Source: an uncultured Bacteroidales bacterium (GTDB lineage Bacteria; Bacteroidota; Bacteroidia; Bacteroidales; Muribaculaceae). From it: a stretch of DNA of 62,323 nucleotides. The notes below the pieces were generated by a model. That model saw only the letters and a program-made list of their open reading frames with translations. It did not search any database and was not told the DNA's origin. This document shows positions 6,758-16,500 of the stretch, piece by piece; the first letter of the stretch is position 1, and each line of letters starts with the position of its first letter. The DNA lies in the NCBI GenBank assembly GCA_902792435.1, contig CADAZN010000009.1, positions 1-62,323 on the forward strand, read 5' to 3'. A program made the position numbers and the translations under genes.

Positions 6758-6773
6758 TAAAGCGTAGAAGAGA

Positions 6774-7028
6774 TTATTTCTTCTTGCGATTACCGTAACG
6801 GCTCAAGAACTTATCAACACGACCTGCGGTATCGACGAGCTTCTGCTTGCCGGTAAAGAATGGGTGTGATGAGCTGGTAATCTCAAGTTTTACCAGGGGA
6901 TAAGTCTTGCCATCAACCTCAATAGTCTCCTTAGTGTTGACTGTTGAGCGAGTGATGAAGATCTCTTCATTCGACATGTCCTTAAAAACAACTTCGCGAT
7001 AGTTGTCAGGATGAATACCTTGTTTCAT
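6774..7028 (-). CDS. rpmE2: Ribosomal protein bL31, type B (zinc-free form)
   Basis: The 84 residues begin [17 protein letters not shown] and include the type-specific [12 protein letters not shown]. The CxxC zinc ligands of the C+ form are absent, as expected for type B. The protein bridges the 50S and 30S subunits. It is a single-gene transcription unit: a consensus promoter lies at 7111-7142, a leader of about 75 nt carries two adjacent hairpins, and a terminator follows at 6710-6757. The basic C-terminus (RYGNRKKK) is normal. Confidence 0.95.
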   Translation of the reverse strand: MKQGIHPDNYREVVFKDMSNEEIFITRSTVNTKETIEVDGKTYPLVKLEITSSSHPFFTGKQKLVDTAGRVDKFLSRYGNRKKK

Positions 7029-7060
7029 TTTAAATATATATTTAATTTGTTATACAATAA

Positions 7061-7092
7061 CAGTGTTGGTAAGACACTGGAGGCAACGCCTC
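7061..7092 (-). promoter_or_regulatory. Two-hairpin 5' leader of rpmE2
   Basis: Between promoter and start codon are two adjacent perfect inverted repeats: gaggc-gtt-gcctc (complement of 7080-7092) and cagtgt-cttacca-acactg (complement of 7061-7079). Ribosomal protein L31 genes in several phyla carry structured autoregulatory leaders. The pairing is seen here; a regulatory role is inference. Confidence 0.5.
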
Positions 7093-7110
7093 TAAAATTG
7101 TAATGGCGCG

Positions 7111-7142
7111 CAAAGGTACAACAATTATTTGGACTGACCAAA
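7111..7142 (-). promoter_or_regulatory. Promoter of rpmE2
   Basis: On the minus strand TTTG (complement of 7139-7142), exactly 20 bp, then TACCTTTG (complement of 7111-7118), a complete Bacteroidota promoter. Confidence 0.85.
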
Positions 7143-7225
7143 TTTTTGTGTTTTAAAACCTAAATATTTAATTACCTTTAATCTTTAAAGCGGTAGCATG
7201 GGCTGCTGAACTAGTCAAAAAGTGT

Positions 7226-8089
7226 TTAGAAGTTGTAACCCAAGTTGATTGAGAATGAACGATTCTTAATGCTATTGTGGTCAAAGGCGAGTGCGCGCTT
7301 GCCGTTCACATTGAGCAAGCCTAAATCGTAGTTTAAACCAAGAAAATACTTTTTGTTTAAAGTTATGCCTGCTCCAAAAGCGACACCCACGTCAAATGGT
7401 TTTACATAGTTGCTGTTACTGTCATTAATGTTGGCCTCGCCAAGAATCTTAACCTCGTCGCACTCGGATTGAGAAGGGTCGAGCATCGAAGATCCATCAT
7501 AGTCATCCATCGGGGTGATATAGTTGAATTGAGGATTGCCAGTAAGGTCGATAGCACCTATTCTCACCTTTTGCTCGTCGTTGTGAATATAGGCCTTACC
7601 TCCAAAGCCATAGGCGAAGTATGGACCCAGGTTCACTTGAAGCTGGAAATTGTTGTTGATGTTGTAGCGATAGGAAGCCTGAACTGGCACGCGCACGTTG
7701 TGCATAGTCACATTAGCAGTGTAGTTGTCGATTGTGACACCTTCCTCAACCTTGCTGTTGTCCGGCTTGAAGGTGAATTTTGCACCAGTGGATTTGTAAT
7801 ATACTCCGGTGTTGAGCCACAAACTCTTGAATAAAGGAATTTCAACACTCACGCCAAAGTTGAGTCCCATCTTATTGTGAACATCAAGTAGGCATGGACG
7901 GCCACCGAAGATTTCAGAAGCCTCATTATTGCCAATGTTGTTACTCATGCCGTTGATGCTTAGCCCAAAACGGAATCCAAAAGTGACAGCATCACTGGAT
8001 TCCTCGTTGGAGATGGGCTCTTCAGGTGCCTGTGCCGACATGCTAAACGTAGTGATAACGGCAATGGCCAGTAATAATATTTTATTCAT
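7226..8089 (-). CDS. Outer-membrane beta-barrel protein (porin-like, PorT/OMP_b-brl type)
   Basis: The 287 residues carry a signal peptide (MNKILLLAIAVITTFSMSAQA). The mature part consists of alternating hydrophobic/polar strands such as FGFRFGLSINGM, LNFGVSVEIPLF, SLWLNTGVYYKSTG and VNLGPYFAYGFGG. It ends in SFSINLGYNF, the aromatic-terminated last strand recognised by the BAM complex. The pattern fits the small 8-10-strand barrels common in Bacteroidales; the cargo or role is unknown. A 75-aa gene lies 14 bp upstream on the same strand, so the two form an operon. Confidence 0.8.
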   Translation of the reverse strand: MNKILLLAIAVITTFSMSAQAPEEPISNEESSDAVTFGFRFGLSINGMSNNIGNNEASEIFGGRPCLLDVHNKMGLNFGVSVEIPLFKSLWLNTGVYYKSTGAKFTFKPDNSKVEEGVTIDNYTANVTMHNVRVPVQASYRYNINNNFQLQVNLGPYFAYGFGGKAYIHNDEQKVRIGAIDLTGNPQFNYITPMDDYDGSSMLDPSQSECDEVKILGEANINDSNSNYVKPFDVGVAFGAGITLNKKYFLGLNYDLGLLNVNGKRALAFDHNSIKNRSFSINLGYNF

Positions 8090-8103
8090 TTAGCTATAAT
8101 TTT

Positions 8104-8331
8104 TTAATCGCCATCTACTACATCGTCGATGCTCTCATGATAGTTGTGGTACTCGCTATGCGGGTTGTATAAGGCCGCATCGTCTACATCTTGAGCGGGA
8201 TTTTGACTCGGACGTGTGAAGTTGACAGGTTTTGGTCGTGCCCATGATTCAAAACCTCTCCTTTTGTTTGATGTATTGCTGTTATCGCTCTCACTATGCG
8301 CCCAGCTCTCAAAGTTTTTTAATATTCCCAT
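8104..8331 (-). CDS. Small hydrophilic protein with a duplicated FESWA motif
   Basis: The 75 residues have no signal peptide or membrane segment. The motif NFESWAHSE near residue 6 recurs as GFESWARPK near residue 27. The rest is rich in Asn, Asp and His. It precedes the barrel gene by 14 bp and has a TAACTTTG box upstream (complement of 8357-8364). The clean start, tight spacing and internal duplication support a real gene. No family was recognised. Confidence 0.6.
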   Translation of the reverse strand: MGILKNFESWAHSESDNSNTSNKRRGFESWARPKPVNFTRPSQNPAQDVDDAALYNPHSEYHNYHESIDDVVDGD

Positions 8332-8466
8332 ATTTATATTATTTATCTTCAGTCTCCAAAGTTACAACTATTTTTGAAATGAGCATTAAAAGAGCACATA
8401 AAAATCGCCCAAGGAGAGTTTTGATTTTTTAGCATTTTTATTGCTATAGTTCAATATAATGTTACG

Positions 8467-8474
8467 TATATTTG
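8467..8474 (+). promoter_or_regulatory. -7 box of the thioredoxin-fold gene
   Basis: TATATTTG ends four bases before the first ATG (8479). A TTG lies upstream at 8441-8443 with a slightly long spacing (23 bp). The position implies a leaderless mRNA or use of a later start codon. Confidence 0.6.
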
Positions 8475-8478
8475 CAGC

Positions 8479-9312
8479 ATGATAATATTCCGTAGGCATA
8501 TCATGATAATGGCTTTTGTGCTGATGGCAGTGCTCACAACATCGGCGGTCAAAGCTCAGACGACAACGCCCGACAAGACGCTTGCCACAATTGAGGCTAT
8601 GCCACGCACGAAAGCTAAAGCCGAGATGGAAAAGTGGCTGGACGCTACTGCACAAACGGGCGGAAAACAGTACAAAGCATTGATTGCTAGCCTTGAAGAA
8701 ATGCTAAGCGAACCCACCTGGGACTATCACAACGAGGAGCTCTTTGCCAAAGTCATGGAACATGCCTCCACTGCATCGTGCCTAAGTGACAACGAGCGCC
8801 TGCGTCCAAAGTCGATGCTTGAGGTTGTACGCAAGAATGCACCCGGCACTGTCGCTAACGAAATCAACTATGAGACCCTTGACGGTTCTCGCCACAAGCT
8901 GAGTGACATTTCCACACCTTTCACCTTAATTTACTTCAATGATCCCGAGTGCTTGTCGTGCGCCAAGGTTAAGGAGCGATTAGACACCACTACCCTACTC
9001 AAAAGCATGGTTAGCGACAGCACATTGACCGTAGTGGGCATCTATCCTTTAGACAACGTGGAAGAGTGGAAATCAGAACCGTTCCCTAGCTATATCATCA
9101 ATGGCTGGGATTATGATCAAAAGGTAGAAGGAGAAGGAACCTACGACTTGATGACAATGCCCATGTTCTATCTTCTCGACCGCGACAAGCGCGTCATCCT
9201 TAAGAATGAGGCGAGTCTGAACCGAGTGCTTAAAGTGATGGGTAAACTTAAAGGAATGGGAAATAGCGACATTGAAGCCAAGCTTGATGCCGCTTGGGAA
9301 AATAGGCACTAA
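8479..9312 (+). CDS. Secreted thioredoxin-fold protein (DUF5106-like)
   Basis: Up to 277 residues. An N-terminal hydrophobic signal (IMIMAFVLMAVLTTSAVKAQ) is followed by a helical region (residues about 30-125). A thioredoxin-like domain (about 125-265) then carries a CxxC redox centre in NDPECLSCAKV and the cis-Pro region MTMPMFYLLD. The architecture matches the Bacteroidales DUF5106/thioredoxin-like proteins, placed in the periplasm. The promoter box ends 4 nt before the first ATG, so Met9 (8503) or Met11 (8509), which give cleaner signal peptides, are possible starts. The 3' end overlaps convergent tilS by 4 bp. Confidence 0.8.
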   Translation: MIIFRRHIMIMAFVLMAVLTTSAVKAQTTTPDKTLATIEAMPRTKAKAEMEKWLDATAQTGGKQYKALIASLEEMLSEPTWDYHNEELFAKVMEHASTASCLSDNERLRPKSMLEVVRKNAPGTVANEINYETLDGSRHKLSDISTPFTLIYFNDPECLSCAKVKERLDTTTLLKSMVSDSTLTVVGIYPLDNVEEWKSEPFPSYIINGWDYDQKVEGEGTYDLMTMPMFYLLDRDKRVILKNEASLNRVLKVMGKLKGMGNSDIEAKLDAAWENRH

Positions 9313-10640
9313 TTACTACTGATTATCAGATAGTTTGTAGAATCTTTCGGCACTTTAAATGCCTGAGCTGCGCGATGCCCCACTACCCATAGGATTTCGC
9401 CGTCGGCCTCAAGAATCCAAGTATTGTTTTTCTCTTTTTCTGACAGTTTTAGGTCGGTGAACAAGTCACTGATCAATTTACTGCCATGCATGCCAAACGG
9501 CTTGAAGCGGTCGCCCTCGCGCCAATGCCGCAGCACCACCTCAGAGCACTGCAAAATGTCATTGTTGAAAGCCACCACATTCTTACCATCGACCATGGCT
9601 GGCGAGAACTTATTGCCATGCACATGAGTGATTGTCAGCTTAATTGGCTCAGTGACAATCTCGTCATCAAGGTCGATAATATGGATTTCTTCTTTATACT
9701 CGGCTAGAGGCTCAACCTCAATTGTTGTGCGGTTAATAGCCAACTTGTGAGTGGATGATGTGAAATGCCTACCCACAGCGCTAGTGAGCATATCGCGGCA
9801 TTGGTCATAGTTGAAACCCAGAGGTTTAAGAATCTCATAAAGCAGCATCTCGCAATTGTCGAAACTGCCCAGAATCTCGGTGTCGATTGTCAAAGTGTCG
9901 CCCTCACGTTCGCTCACGATGTTTCGCATTACGCCCACACTCTCATTATACAGGTCATTGCAGCGTGTCATGTTCTCAATGGTTTTGAGCAAGGAATCCT
10001 TGGAGCCTTCAAACTCGCTGTAAATTGTAGGCAACACCACGTTGCGCAAGCGATTGCGACGAGCATCGTTCTCGAGGTTAGTACTATCGGTGACAAAGTC
10101 CTGATGGAGCGATTCAAGCCACTCGAGGATTTCATTTCGTGAAACGCAGAGCAACGGCCGCACCACGTTGGCGTTGCGTGGCTTCATACCGGTAAGGCCG
10201 GCAATGCCTGTGCCACGAAGGGCATTGAGAAAGAACGTTTCGATGTTGTCATCACTGTGATGAGCCACAGCAATGTATTGGCAACCATGCTCAAGACGCA
10301 GCTGCTCAAACCACTCATAGCGCAGCTCACGACATGCCATCTCGAGTGAGACACCATGCTCCTTCATATAGTATGGCACGTCGAAGTGCTTGACGTCGAA
10401 TTTCACACCAAGAAGCTGGCACAACTCAGTGACAAAGCGCTCATCGCGGTTGCTCTCGTCACCACGCAAGTGGAAGTTACAATGAGCAGCACGGCAGTCG
10501 TAACCCAAAGCAAGCAGCACTCGAAACAGCGCCACCGAGTCGGCCCCACCGCTCAGCGCCACCAGCACAGGCACCGATGCGTCGATGCCGCAATCGCTGT
10601 CGATGAATGCTTTGACCTTATTTAGAAAACGTTCTTCCAT
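9309..10640 (-). CDS. tilS: tRNA(Ile)-lysidine synthase
   Basis: This 443-residue enzyme ligates lysine to C34 of tRNA-Ile(CAU) with ATP, changing both its decoding and its charging. The PP-loop VALSGGADSVALFRVL (residues about 27-42) binds ATP. The conserved HCNFHLRGDES and VAHHSDDNIETFFLNALRGTG motifs follow, and the C-terminal substrate domain includes LRHWREGDRFKPFGM and KLISDLFTDLKL. Length and domain order are normal for the family. It lies downstream of spt, separated by a strong terminator, so it is probably transcribed separately. No clear promoter box was found in the short gap. Confidence 0.95.
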   Translation of the reverse strand: MEERFLNKVKAFIDSDCGIDASVPVLVALSGGADSVALFRVLLALGYDCRAAHCNFHLRGDESNRDERFVTELCQLLGVKFDVKHFDVPYYMKEHGVSLEMACRELRYEWFEQLRLEHGCQYIAVAHHSDDNIETFFLNALRGTGIAGLTGMKPRNANVVRPLLCVSRNEILEWLESLHQDFVTDSTNLENDARRNRLRNVVLPTIYSEFEGSKDSLLKTIENMTRCNDLYNESVGVMRNIVSEREGDTLTIDTEILGSFDNCEMLLYEILKPLGFNYDQCRDMLTSAVGRHFTSSTHKLAINRTTIEVEPLAEYKEEIHIIDLDDEIVTEPIKLTITHVHGNKFSPAMVDGKNVVAFNNDILQCSEVVLRHWREGDRFKPFGMHGSKLISDLFTDLKLSEKEKNNTWILEADGEILWVVGHRAAQAFKVPKDSTNYLIISSN

Positions 10641-10644
10641 CTAT

Positions 10645-10677
10645 AAAAAAGGATGTGACAAGAGTGGCACATCCTTA
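10645..10677 (-). terminator. Terminator of spt
   Basis: A perfect 9-bp stem (aaggatgtg / cacatcctt) with a 10-nt loop, followed on the minus strand by a T6 run, lies just after the spt stop codon and before tilS. Confidence 0.85.
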
Positions 10678-10702
10678 ATATCGTGTTAAGCAGCAACCTT
10701 CA

Positions 10703-11890
10703 TCAAGGAATGAGATTGTGGCTGCGGAATACTTTCTGAATCTTCTCAAGAGCGGTGGTCACCTGCTCACGAGTGTGGGTTGCCATGAGGCTGAAGCGGA
10801 TGAGCGTGTCGTTAGGAGCAACGGCAGGCGATACCACTGGGTTGACGAAGATACCCTCGTCGAGCAACTCACGGGTGATGAGGAAGGTGAGATTGTTGTC
10901 GCGAATGAACAATGGGATAATTGGAGTCTCGGTGTGGCCAATCTCGCATCCCATCTCACGGAAGCCCTCAAGAGCATAGTGAGTGTTCTCCCAAAGGCGC
11001 TCCTGACGCTCAGGCTCGGCAATCATGATGTCGAGAGCCGCGCTCACTGCTGCTGTTGAAGCGGGCGTAATGCTAGCGGTGAAAATGTAACTGCGGCTGT
11101 GGTGACGCAGATAGTTGGTAATCACCTCGTCGGTAGCGATGAAACCTCCAAGCGATGCAAACGACTTGCTGAATGTACCCATGATGAGGTCAACCTCGTC
11201 GGTCAAGCCAAAGTGGTCGCAAACACCGCGTCCACCCTTGCCAAACACGCCTATACCATGAGCCTCGTCAACCATGATGCTAGCATCGTACTTGCGCGCC
11301 AGTTCCACGATGTCGGGGAGCTTGCACACATCACCCTCCATCGAGAACACACCGTCGGTAACGATGAGTTTCACCTTGTCGGGCTTACACTTCTGCAACT
11401 GAGCTTCAAGCGAAGCCATGTCGTTGTGCTTGTACTTGAGCGATTGCGAGAACGAGAGGCGACGACCCTCAATAATCGAGGCGTGGTCCTGCTCGTCCCA
11501 GAGGATATAATCCTCACGTCCAGTAAGACACGAAACAACACCTAAATTAACCTCAAAACCTGTGCTGTAAATCATGGCATCTTCCTTGCCTGCATAATCG
11601 GCAAGTTTCTTCTCCAAGTCTTTGTGAATGTCAAGTGTTCCATTAAGGAAAGGAGAACCAGCAAGACCAGTACCATATTTCATAGTTGCCTGAATAGCTG
11701 CCTCACGAACTCGTGGATCGTTGACAAGTCCCGAATAGCAGTTAGAGCCAAACATAAGCACCTTCTTGCCATTGATGATGACCTCGGTGTCTTGCTCGCT
11801 CGAGATAGCACGGAAATAAGGATAAATACCTGCTGCCTTGGCCTTTTGCGGCTCGGTGTAGCTTGCTAGCTTCTGTTGTAGTAGCTTCAT
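10703..11890 (-). CDS. spt: Serine palmitoyltransferase (sphingolipid synthesis)
   Basis: This 395-residue PLP enzyme of the alpha-oxoamine synthase family closely resembles the Bacteroides serine palmitoyltransferase. Shared segments include AGSPFLNGTLDIH, EGRRLSFSQSLKYKHNDMA, DGVFSMEGD, VDEAHGIGVFG, GRGVCDHFGLT and the PLP-lysine motif GTFSKSFASLGGF (Lys242). It condenses serine with a fatty acyl-CoA to 3-ketosphinganine, the first step to the dihydroceramide lipids of Bacteroidales. The paralogue glycine C-acetyltransferase (Kbl) is the alternative; the FSQSLKYKHNDM segment argues for Spt. It is monocistronic, with a promoter box TAATTTTG at 11943-11950 and a terminator at 10645-10677. Confidence 0.87.
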   Translation of the reverse strand: MKLLQQKLASYTEPQKAKAAGIYPYFRAISSEQDTEVIINGKKVLMFGSNCYSGLVNDPRVREAAIQATMKYGTGLAGSPFLNGTLDIHKDLEKKLADYAGKEDAMIYSTGFEVNLGVVSCLTGREDYILWDEQDHASIIEGRRLSFSQSLKYKHNDMASLEAQLQKCKPDKVKLIVTDGVFSMEGDVCKLPDIVELARKYDASIMVDEAHGIGVFGKGGRGVCDHFGLTDEVDLIMGTFSKSFASLGGFIATDEVITNYLRHHSRSYIFTASITPASTAAVSAALDIMIAEPERQERLWENTHYALEGFREMGCEIGHTETPIIPLFIRDNNLTFLITRELLDEGIFVNPVVSPAVAPNDTLIRFSLMATHTREQVTTALEKIQKVFRSHNLIP

Positions 11891-11942
11891 ATTATCTTTT
11901 ATTGCGGTAGTATTTTATATTATTACCTAATGTTTCAGCTTG

Positions 11943-11950
11943 CAAAATTA
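11943..11950 (-). promoter_or_regulatory. -7 box upstream of spt
   Basis: TAATTTTG on the minus strand about 50 nt before the ATG. No matching TTG is at the right distance, so the -33 side is weak. Confidence 0.5.
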
Positions 11951-12125
11951 CAAAAAAAATTGTTATAACTATAATATATCTTAATCTTTTCATGTAAAAA
12001 AGTATTAACGAGGCTTTAAGCAATGCTGAATGCTCAACACACAATCTTGGCTGCGCCTTTTTAAATGAAAATTCATAATGCAATCCTCACCTATCACTTG
12101 AAAATGCCTTTACCAACAAACAAAC

Positions 12126-12160
12126 AAGCACCGCAACCGTGGTGATGGGTTGCGGTGCTT
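12126..12160 (-). terminator. Terminator after the cohesin/dockerin gene
   Basis: A perfect 13-bp stem (aagcaccgcaacc / ggttgcggtgctt) with a 9-nt loop. On the minus strand it lies 18 bp after the stop at 12179 and is followed by a T-rich tract. It closes the surface-protein unit. Confidence 0.85.
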
Positions 12161-12178
12161 TATGGATTTGAATTGAGA

Positions 12179-13453
12179 TTAATTCCCAAGTATGTAGTTA
12201 TATATAACAGTAATGTCTGCCGAAGTAATATATCCATCACCATTAACGTCAAGAGAGTTGCCTGACTGCTGTGCCTCAGTGACGTTGATGACGTAGCTGA
12301 TGGCGATGTTGCTGCCATCGGTGGTGGTAGCCGTAATGGTCACTGTTCCCATTTCGAGTGTTTCGATAGTGCCGTCGGCCGCCACAGTGGCGATGCTGTT
12401 GTCGCTTGAAGTCCATGCCAGAGTCTTGTTTGTTGCATTACTTGGATTGATGCCCACGTTGAACTTCACTTTTATTCCCTTGGGAATGTCGCATGATGTG
12501 GTCACGAGCGAGGTCACGTTCACTGGACCTGTTGATCCACCGCTATTCACCGTGCAGGTGGTGTTGGGGAAATAATGCTTGACACGCGCATCGTCGGTGG
12601 CAATGATATTCCTCATCTGTATTGTCTTCGGTCCACTGAAAGAGTTATCGGCAATGATGTTGAAAGTCACCAGTGCACCACTGTTATTTTTGAAGGTTTT
12701 AAGCGTCTGCGAGGCAATCAGTATGCGAATTGCGCCACTAGAGAGCATAGTGCTCGCAATGGTATGGTCACGACCCTTGCGGTCGGTGAGCTCGAAAAGA
12801 TAGTCTCCATCTTCCTGCTCGATTGTCAAACCCTCGGGCAGATATATGTCGGCTTGCAGAGCAGTATAAACGCTATCGTTGTCGAGATTTATCTCAATCA
12901 GTTTTGTCTCACCTGGATTAATTGAGAGATCGTTGATGTAGAAGCAATCGGCTTCTCCTGTTGGTGTTGGTGGAGTATATCCATCCTGTGTCACGGTCGT
13001 TGCCTGATTGGGCATATAGTGTTTAACACGCGCATCATCGGTAGCAATGATGTTTTTCATCTCTATCGTCTTGCTTCCGCTGAAGGAGTTGTCGGCGATG
13101 ATGTTGAAAGTCACCAAAGCACCGCTGTTGTTTTTGAAGCTCTTGAGTGTCTGCGAAGCTATTAGGATGCGAATTGCACCACTTGAGAGCATGGTGCTCG
13201 CTATGGTGTGGTCGCGCCCTTTACGGTCGGTCAAGTCGAAAAGATAGTCTCCGTCTTCTTGCTCGATGGTCAAGCCCTCAGGCAGATAGATATCGGCTTG
13301 AAGAGCTGTATAGACGCTGTCGTTGTCAAGATTAATCTCAATCAGTTTTGTTTCGCCGGGATTAATTGTGAAGTCGCTGATGTAGAACGTGTCAACTGCA
13401 GCTGCGCTCAATGAGGCAACCATGCATAAAGCCATTAATAAAAAATTCTTCAT
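12179..13453 (-). CDS. Secreted protein with duplicated cohesin-like domain, Ig-like domain and dockerin
   Basis: The 424 residues start with a signal peptide (MKNFLLMALCMVASLSAAA). Two nearly identical cohesin-like beta-sandwich domains follow (residues about 23-149 and 170-296), each running from NPGETKLIEINLDND through YLPEGLTIEQEDGDYL to NIIATDDARVKHY. A bacterial Ig-like (BIG2) domain comes next (about 310-395, WTSSDNSIATVAADGT). The end is a single dockerin-type repeat with calcium-loop residues (DVNGDGYITSADITVIYNYILG). The two cohesin-like units differ at only a few residues, which points to a recent duplication of about 380 bp. It follows the giant surface protein by 52 bp and probably shares its mRNA. 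It is likely a surface adhesive or scaffold component; the ligand is unknown. Confidence 0.82.
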   Translation of the reverse strand: MKNFLLMALCMVASLSAAAVDTFYISDFTINPGETKLIEINLDNDSVYTALQADIYLPEGLTIEQEDGDYLFDLTDRKGRDHTIASTMLSSGAIRILIASQTLKSFKNNSGALVTFNIIADNSFSGSKTIEMKNIIATDDARVKHYMPNQATTVTQDGYTPPTPTGEADCFYINDLSINPGETKLIEINLDNDSVYTALQADIYLPEGLTIEQEDGDYLFELTDRKGRDHTIASTMLSSGAIRILIASQTLKTFKNNSGALVTFNIIADNSFSGPKTIQMRNIIATDDARVKHYFPNTTCTVNSGGSTGPVNVTSLVTTSCDIPKGIKVKFNVGINPSNATNKTLAWTSSDNSIATVAADGTIETLEMGTVTITATTTDGSNIAISYVINVTEAQQSGNSLDVNGDGYITSADITVIYNYILGN

Positions 13454-13505
13454 GATCTTATTATTTTAATGGTGAGGCGAACGAGCCGCCCCACCAAATT
13501 ATTTA

Positions 13506-16500
13506 TTAGAATTGGAGTTTCTTAGCCTCGTTGCCCATCTTCACGATTATCAGTCCTGTTGCAGGTGCTGGATAAACGTTGCGGCCAGCGTCAACTCTAA
13601 CTGTCTTATACATACCGTTTGGCAAAGCAAGCTGAGCCTCCCCATCGTTCGGCGACACGATGACGATGTTGTTACCCTCGTTATATATGCGGGCTTCGGT
13701 TGTTACATTGTCAACACCTGTTGGGCTGAAGCTCAACTCAATGTCACCGATGCCGTAGCAAGTCACTGAAGGAGAGGCAAGCTTGATGCCGCTAAGGCTG
13801 CCGTTGCCATTTGGCTCACCAGCGAGGGTGAGAGTGAGCACTGTGCCGTCATTGTTCTTGAAGCTCTTAAGCGCGCTCGATGCAGCGAGCAGGCGATAGC
13901 CACCGCTGTTAAGTTCACGGAACTGAACTTGATGGCTTGCACTTGCGCGGTCGCTGAGAGTTGCGTCAACAAGCGTCATGCCCTGAGGCAGGTTGATATC
14001 CATCTGCATTGCAGTGAGGCTGACATTGTTGCTCAAATTGACGGCAACTTCATATTGTCCACTGGCTGTGTTGTTGACAGTAGCATCCATAGCAATGCTT
14101 GGATTTCCAATTGTAACTGCTGGTGCTAATTGTGGAGCACCCTCATAGTTCAATGCCAGATAAGCCACACCCACAAGGTCTCCAACGTCAATAGTGTTGT
14201 CCTCATCAAGGTCGGCAGCGGCGAAGTTGAATGGTTGTGGATCCTGCTCAAGAATATAGCTTGCAACGTCAACATAGTCGGCAACATCGATAGTGCCGTC
14301 GTCATTCACATCACCAGGAGTAAAGGGCTGTGTTGGTTCTTCAACCAAAGCAAGAAGATAAGGATAACCTATACTCTCTTCAATGCCCCAAGTCTCAGTG
14401 AAATCCCAACTTTGGGCGGTGTAAGTTGCCTGTTGCTTGAGCGTGGCATCTGTCACGCCTATTCCTTCAAGGATGTCATCGTAGATTATTTGAGTGACAT
14501 CATTAACCGAAACCACCATCGATTTTAAAGCATAATTGTTGGCTTGCGGAGTAGGTGCTCCGTTTTTGAAGCCGCCAATCACACGCATGGCTGTGCCATT
14601 CTGATCACTCACGTCAATCTTGTTGTTGATAGCGAAACAGTTGTTGACCGATGCTGAACTACCATCAAGATAGCCCACAATACCACCGCCGAAGTTGGTG
14701 GCATATAAGTCTCCATTGGAGTAACACTTGTCAATCGCCCCAAAGCTATAACCAGCAATACCGCCAGCATAGAGACCACCCTTGGTGTAAGCACTGCTAT
14801 AGCAGTTAGAAATATTACCTGTAGTATAACCCACAATACCTCCAGCACGGCAATTCGTCAAGTCGGTTGTTATCACCGACCCTGAAGCAGCACTCCTTGT
14901 AATTGCACCAGTGGAGTTACCAGCAATACCACCTATGTAATCAACACCTGTCAAGGTCACATTAGCCTTTGAAAGGTCAATGCTATTTGTCATCTTTCCA
15001 ACAATTCCGCCAACATAGTTTCCTGTGGCTGTAATAGTTGAACCTGTAACAGAAAGTCCAGTAACTGCATTCGACAATTGACCTGTGATGCCACCCACAA
15101 AAGAAGCTCCACCAATTGTTGAGTTTTCGACCGAGCATCCAATGAAATTATTATTTGCGCTTGAGCCAGAAGCAATACCTCCCGCATAATCACCACTTGC
15201 TGTTAAATTAAGATTTTTAACTGAAATATTTGAGAAAGTGCCATCGGTTGATGAGCCAGCAATTCCACCAACGTTGCTAATTCCCGTCAAGTTTCCTTCA
15301 ACAGCAATATTATCGAAAGAACTGCCTATTGACTTACCAACTATGATGCCAGTATAGCTTTGTCCGTTAACTGCTTTACCAGATGCCACATTGACACGAA
15401 GATTCTTAACAGTAGCATTTTCCATACTTGAAATCAAAGCGGTATTATTGAGCGAACTTTCAATCCATAAACCATTAATGGTATGATTGCCTCCATCGAG
15501 TTGCCTCATTGTACCGCCACCTGTCTTGCCAATAGGCACCCATCCCTCATTGGGACTGTTGGTTTCAATCCATTGGGTGAGGTCAATATCATTCATTATC
15601 TTATAATAAGAGTAACTATTGATGCTTGCCAAGTCTTCGGCGGTATAGATGAGATAAGGATCATCTTCGGTACCGCTGCCGGCATAACCCACAACAGCGG
15701 TTACAAAATAGGAATGAACTAAATCGTCGGTTTCGGCCCAAACTTTGACAGTTGAGCCTGATTGGAGTGCATCGACTGTAGCTGTCCACTCGGTACCGTC
15801 AACCACTGCCTGATAGACACCTCCATCAGTCATCACATATACTCTCGCGCCTGTTGCGCATCTTCCTTGAACAGTTGTTCCTCCCGACACTAATGTGTTA
15901 GTAAACTTGGGTGGAGCACACTGAGTAGGTTTGTATGGGAAACTCTCGGTTTCAAGAATCGTCCAGTCGGTACTGAAGTTCCAGCCAAGGCCTTGATAAC
16001 TACTCTTGTAACGCAGCATTGATGAGCCCAAATTAGTGCCATGTTGAGGTCCATCGTTAGCAGTTATCTGCAAGCCCTCGGAGATGACTTTCATCGTAGT
16101 CATGCCTCGGTTAGCCTGGCTTGTGCCCGAAGAGCCAATTGTTATTGAAGAGCCACTTACGGCTCCATAGATGCGCCCCACATCACCGCTGACAGAATTT
16201 ACCACATCTTGCGCCGCAACATTTGACGTTATAGTTGTTGCGCCTCCTGCATATCCTATTATACCTCCTACATATTGATTACCGAACACAGAGCCGTTGC
16301 TGTAGTTCTTGTCGAGCGTTACATTAAAGCCATAACCTACAAGACCACCGATGTTGGAACTTTGAGAAATTATCGTGCCACTGTAATAACTGTTGTTGAT
16401 GCTTACATTATTATTTGTGGTTCCTGAAATGGAGCCGGTAAGTCCACCAACCTTGGCATCAGAGACATTAATGTCACCAACAGCAAAGATGTTGCTAAGT

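Noticed and set aside
11892-12083. 63-aa ORF upstream of spt
   Set aside because: It covers the spt promoter and leader, and shows no conserved features or coding composition.
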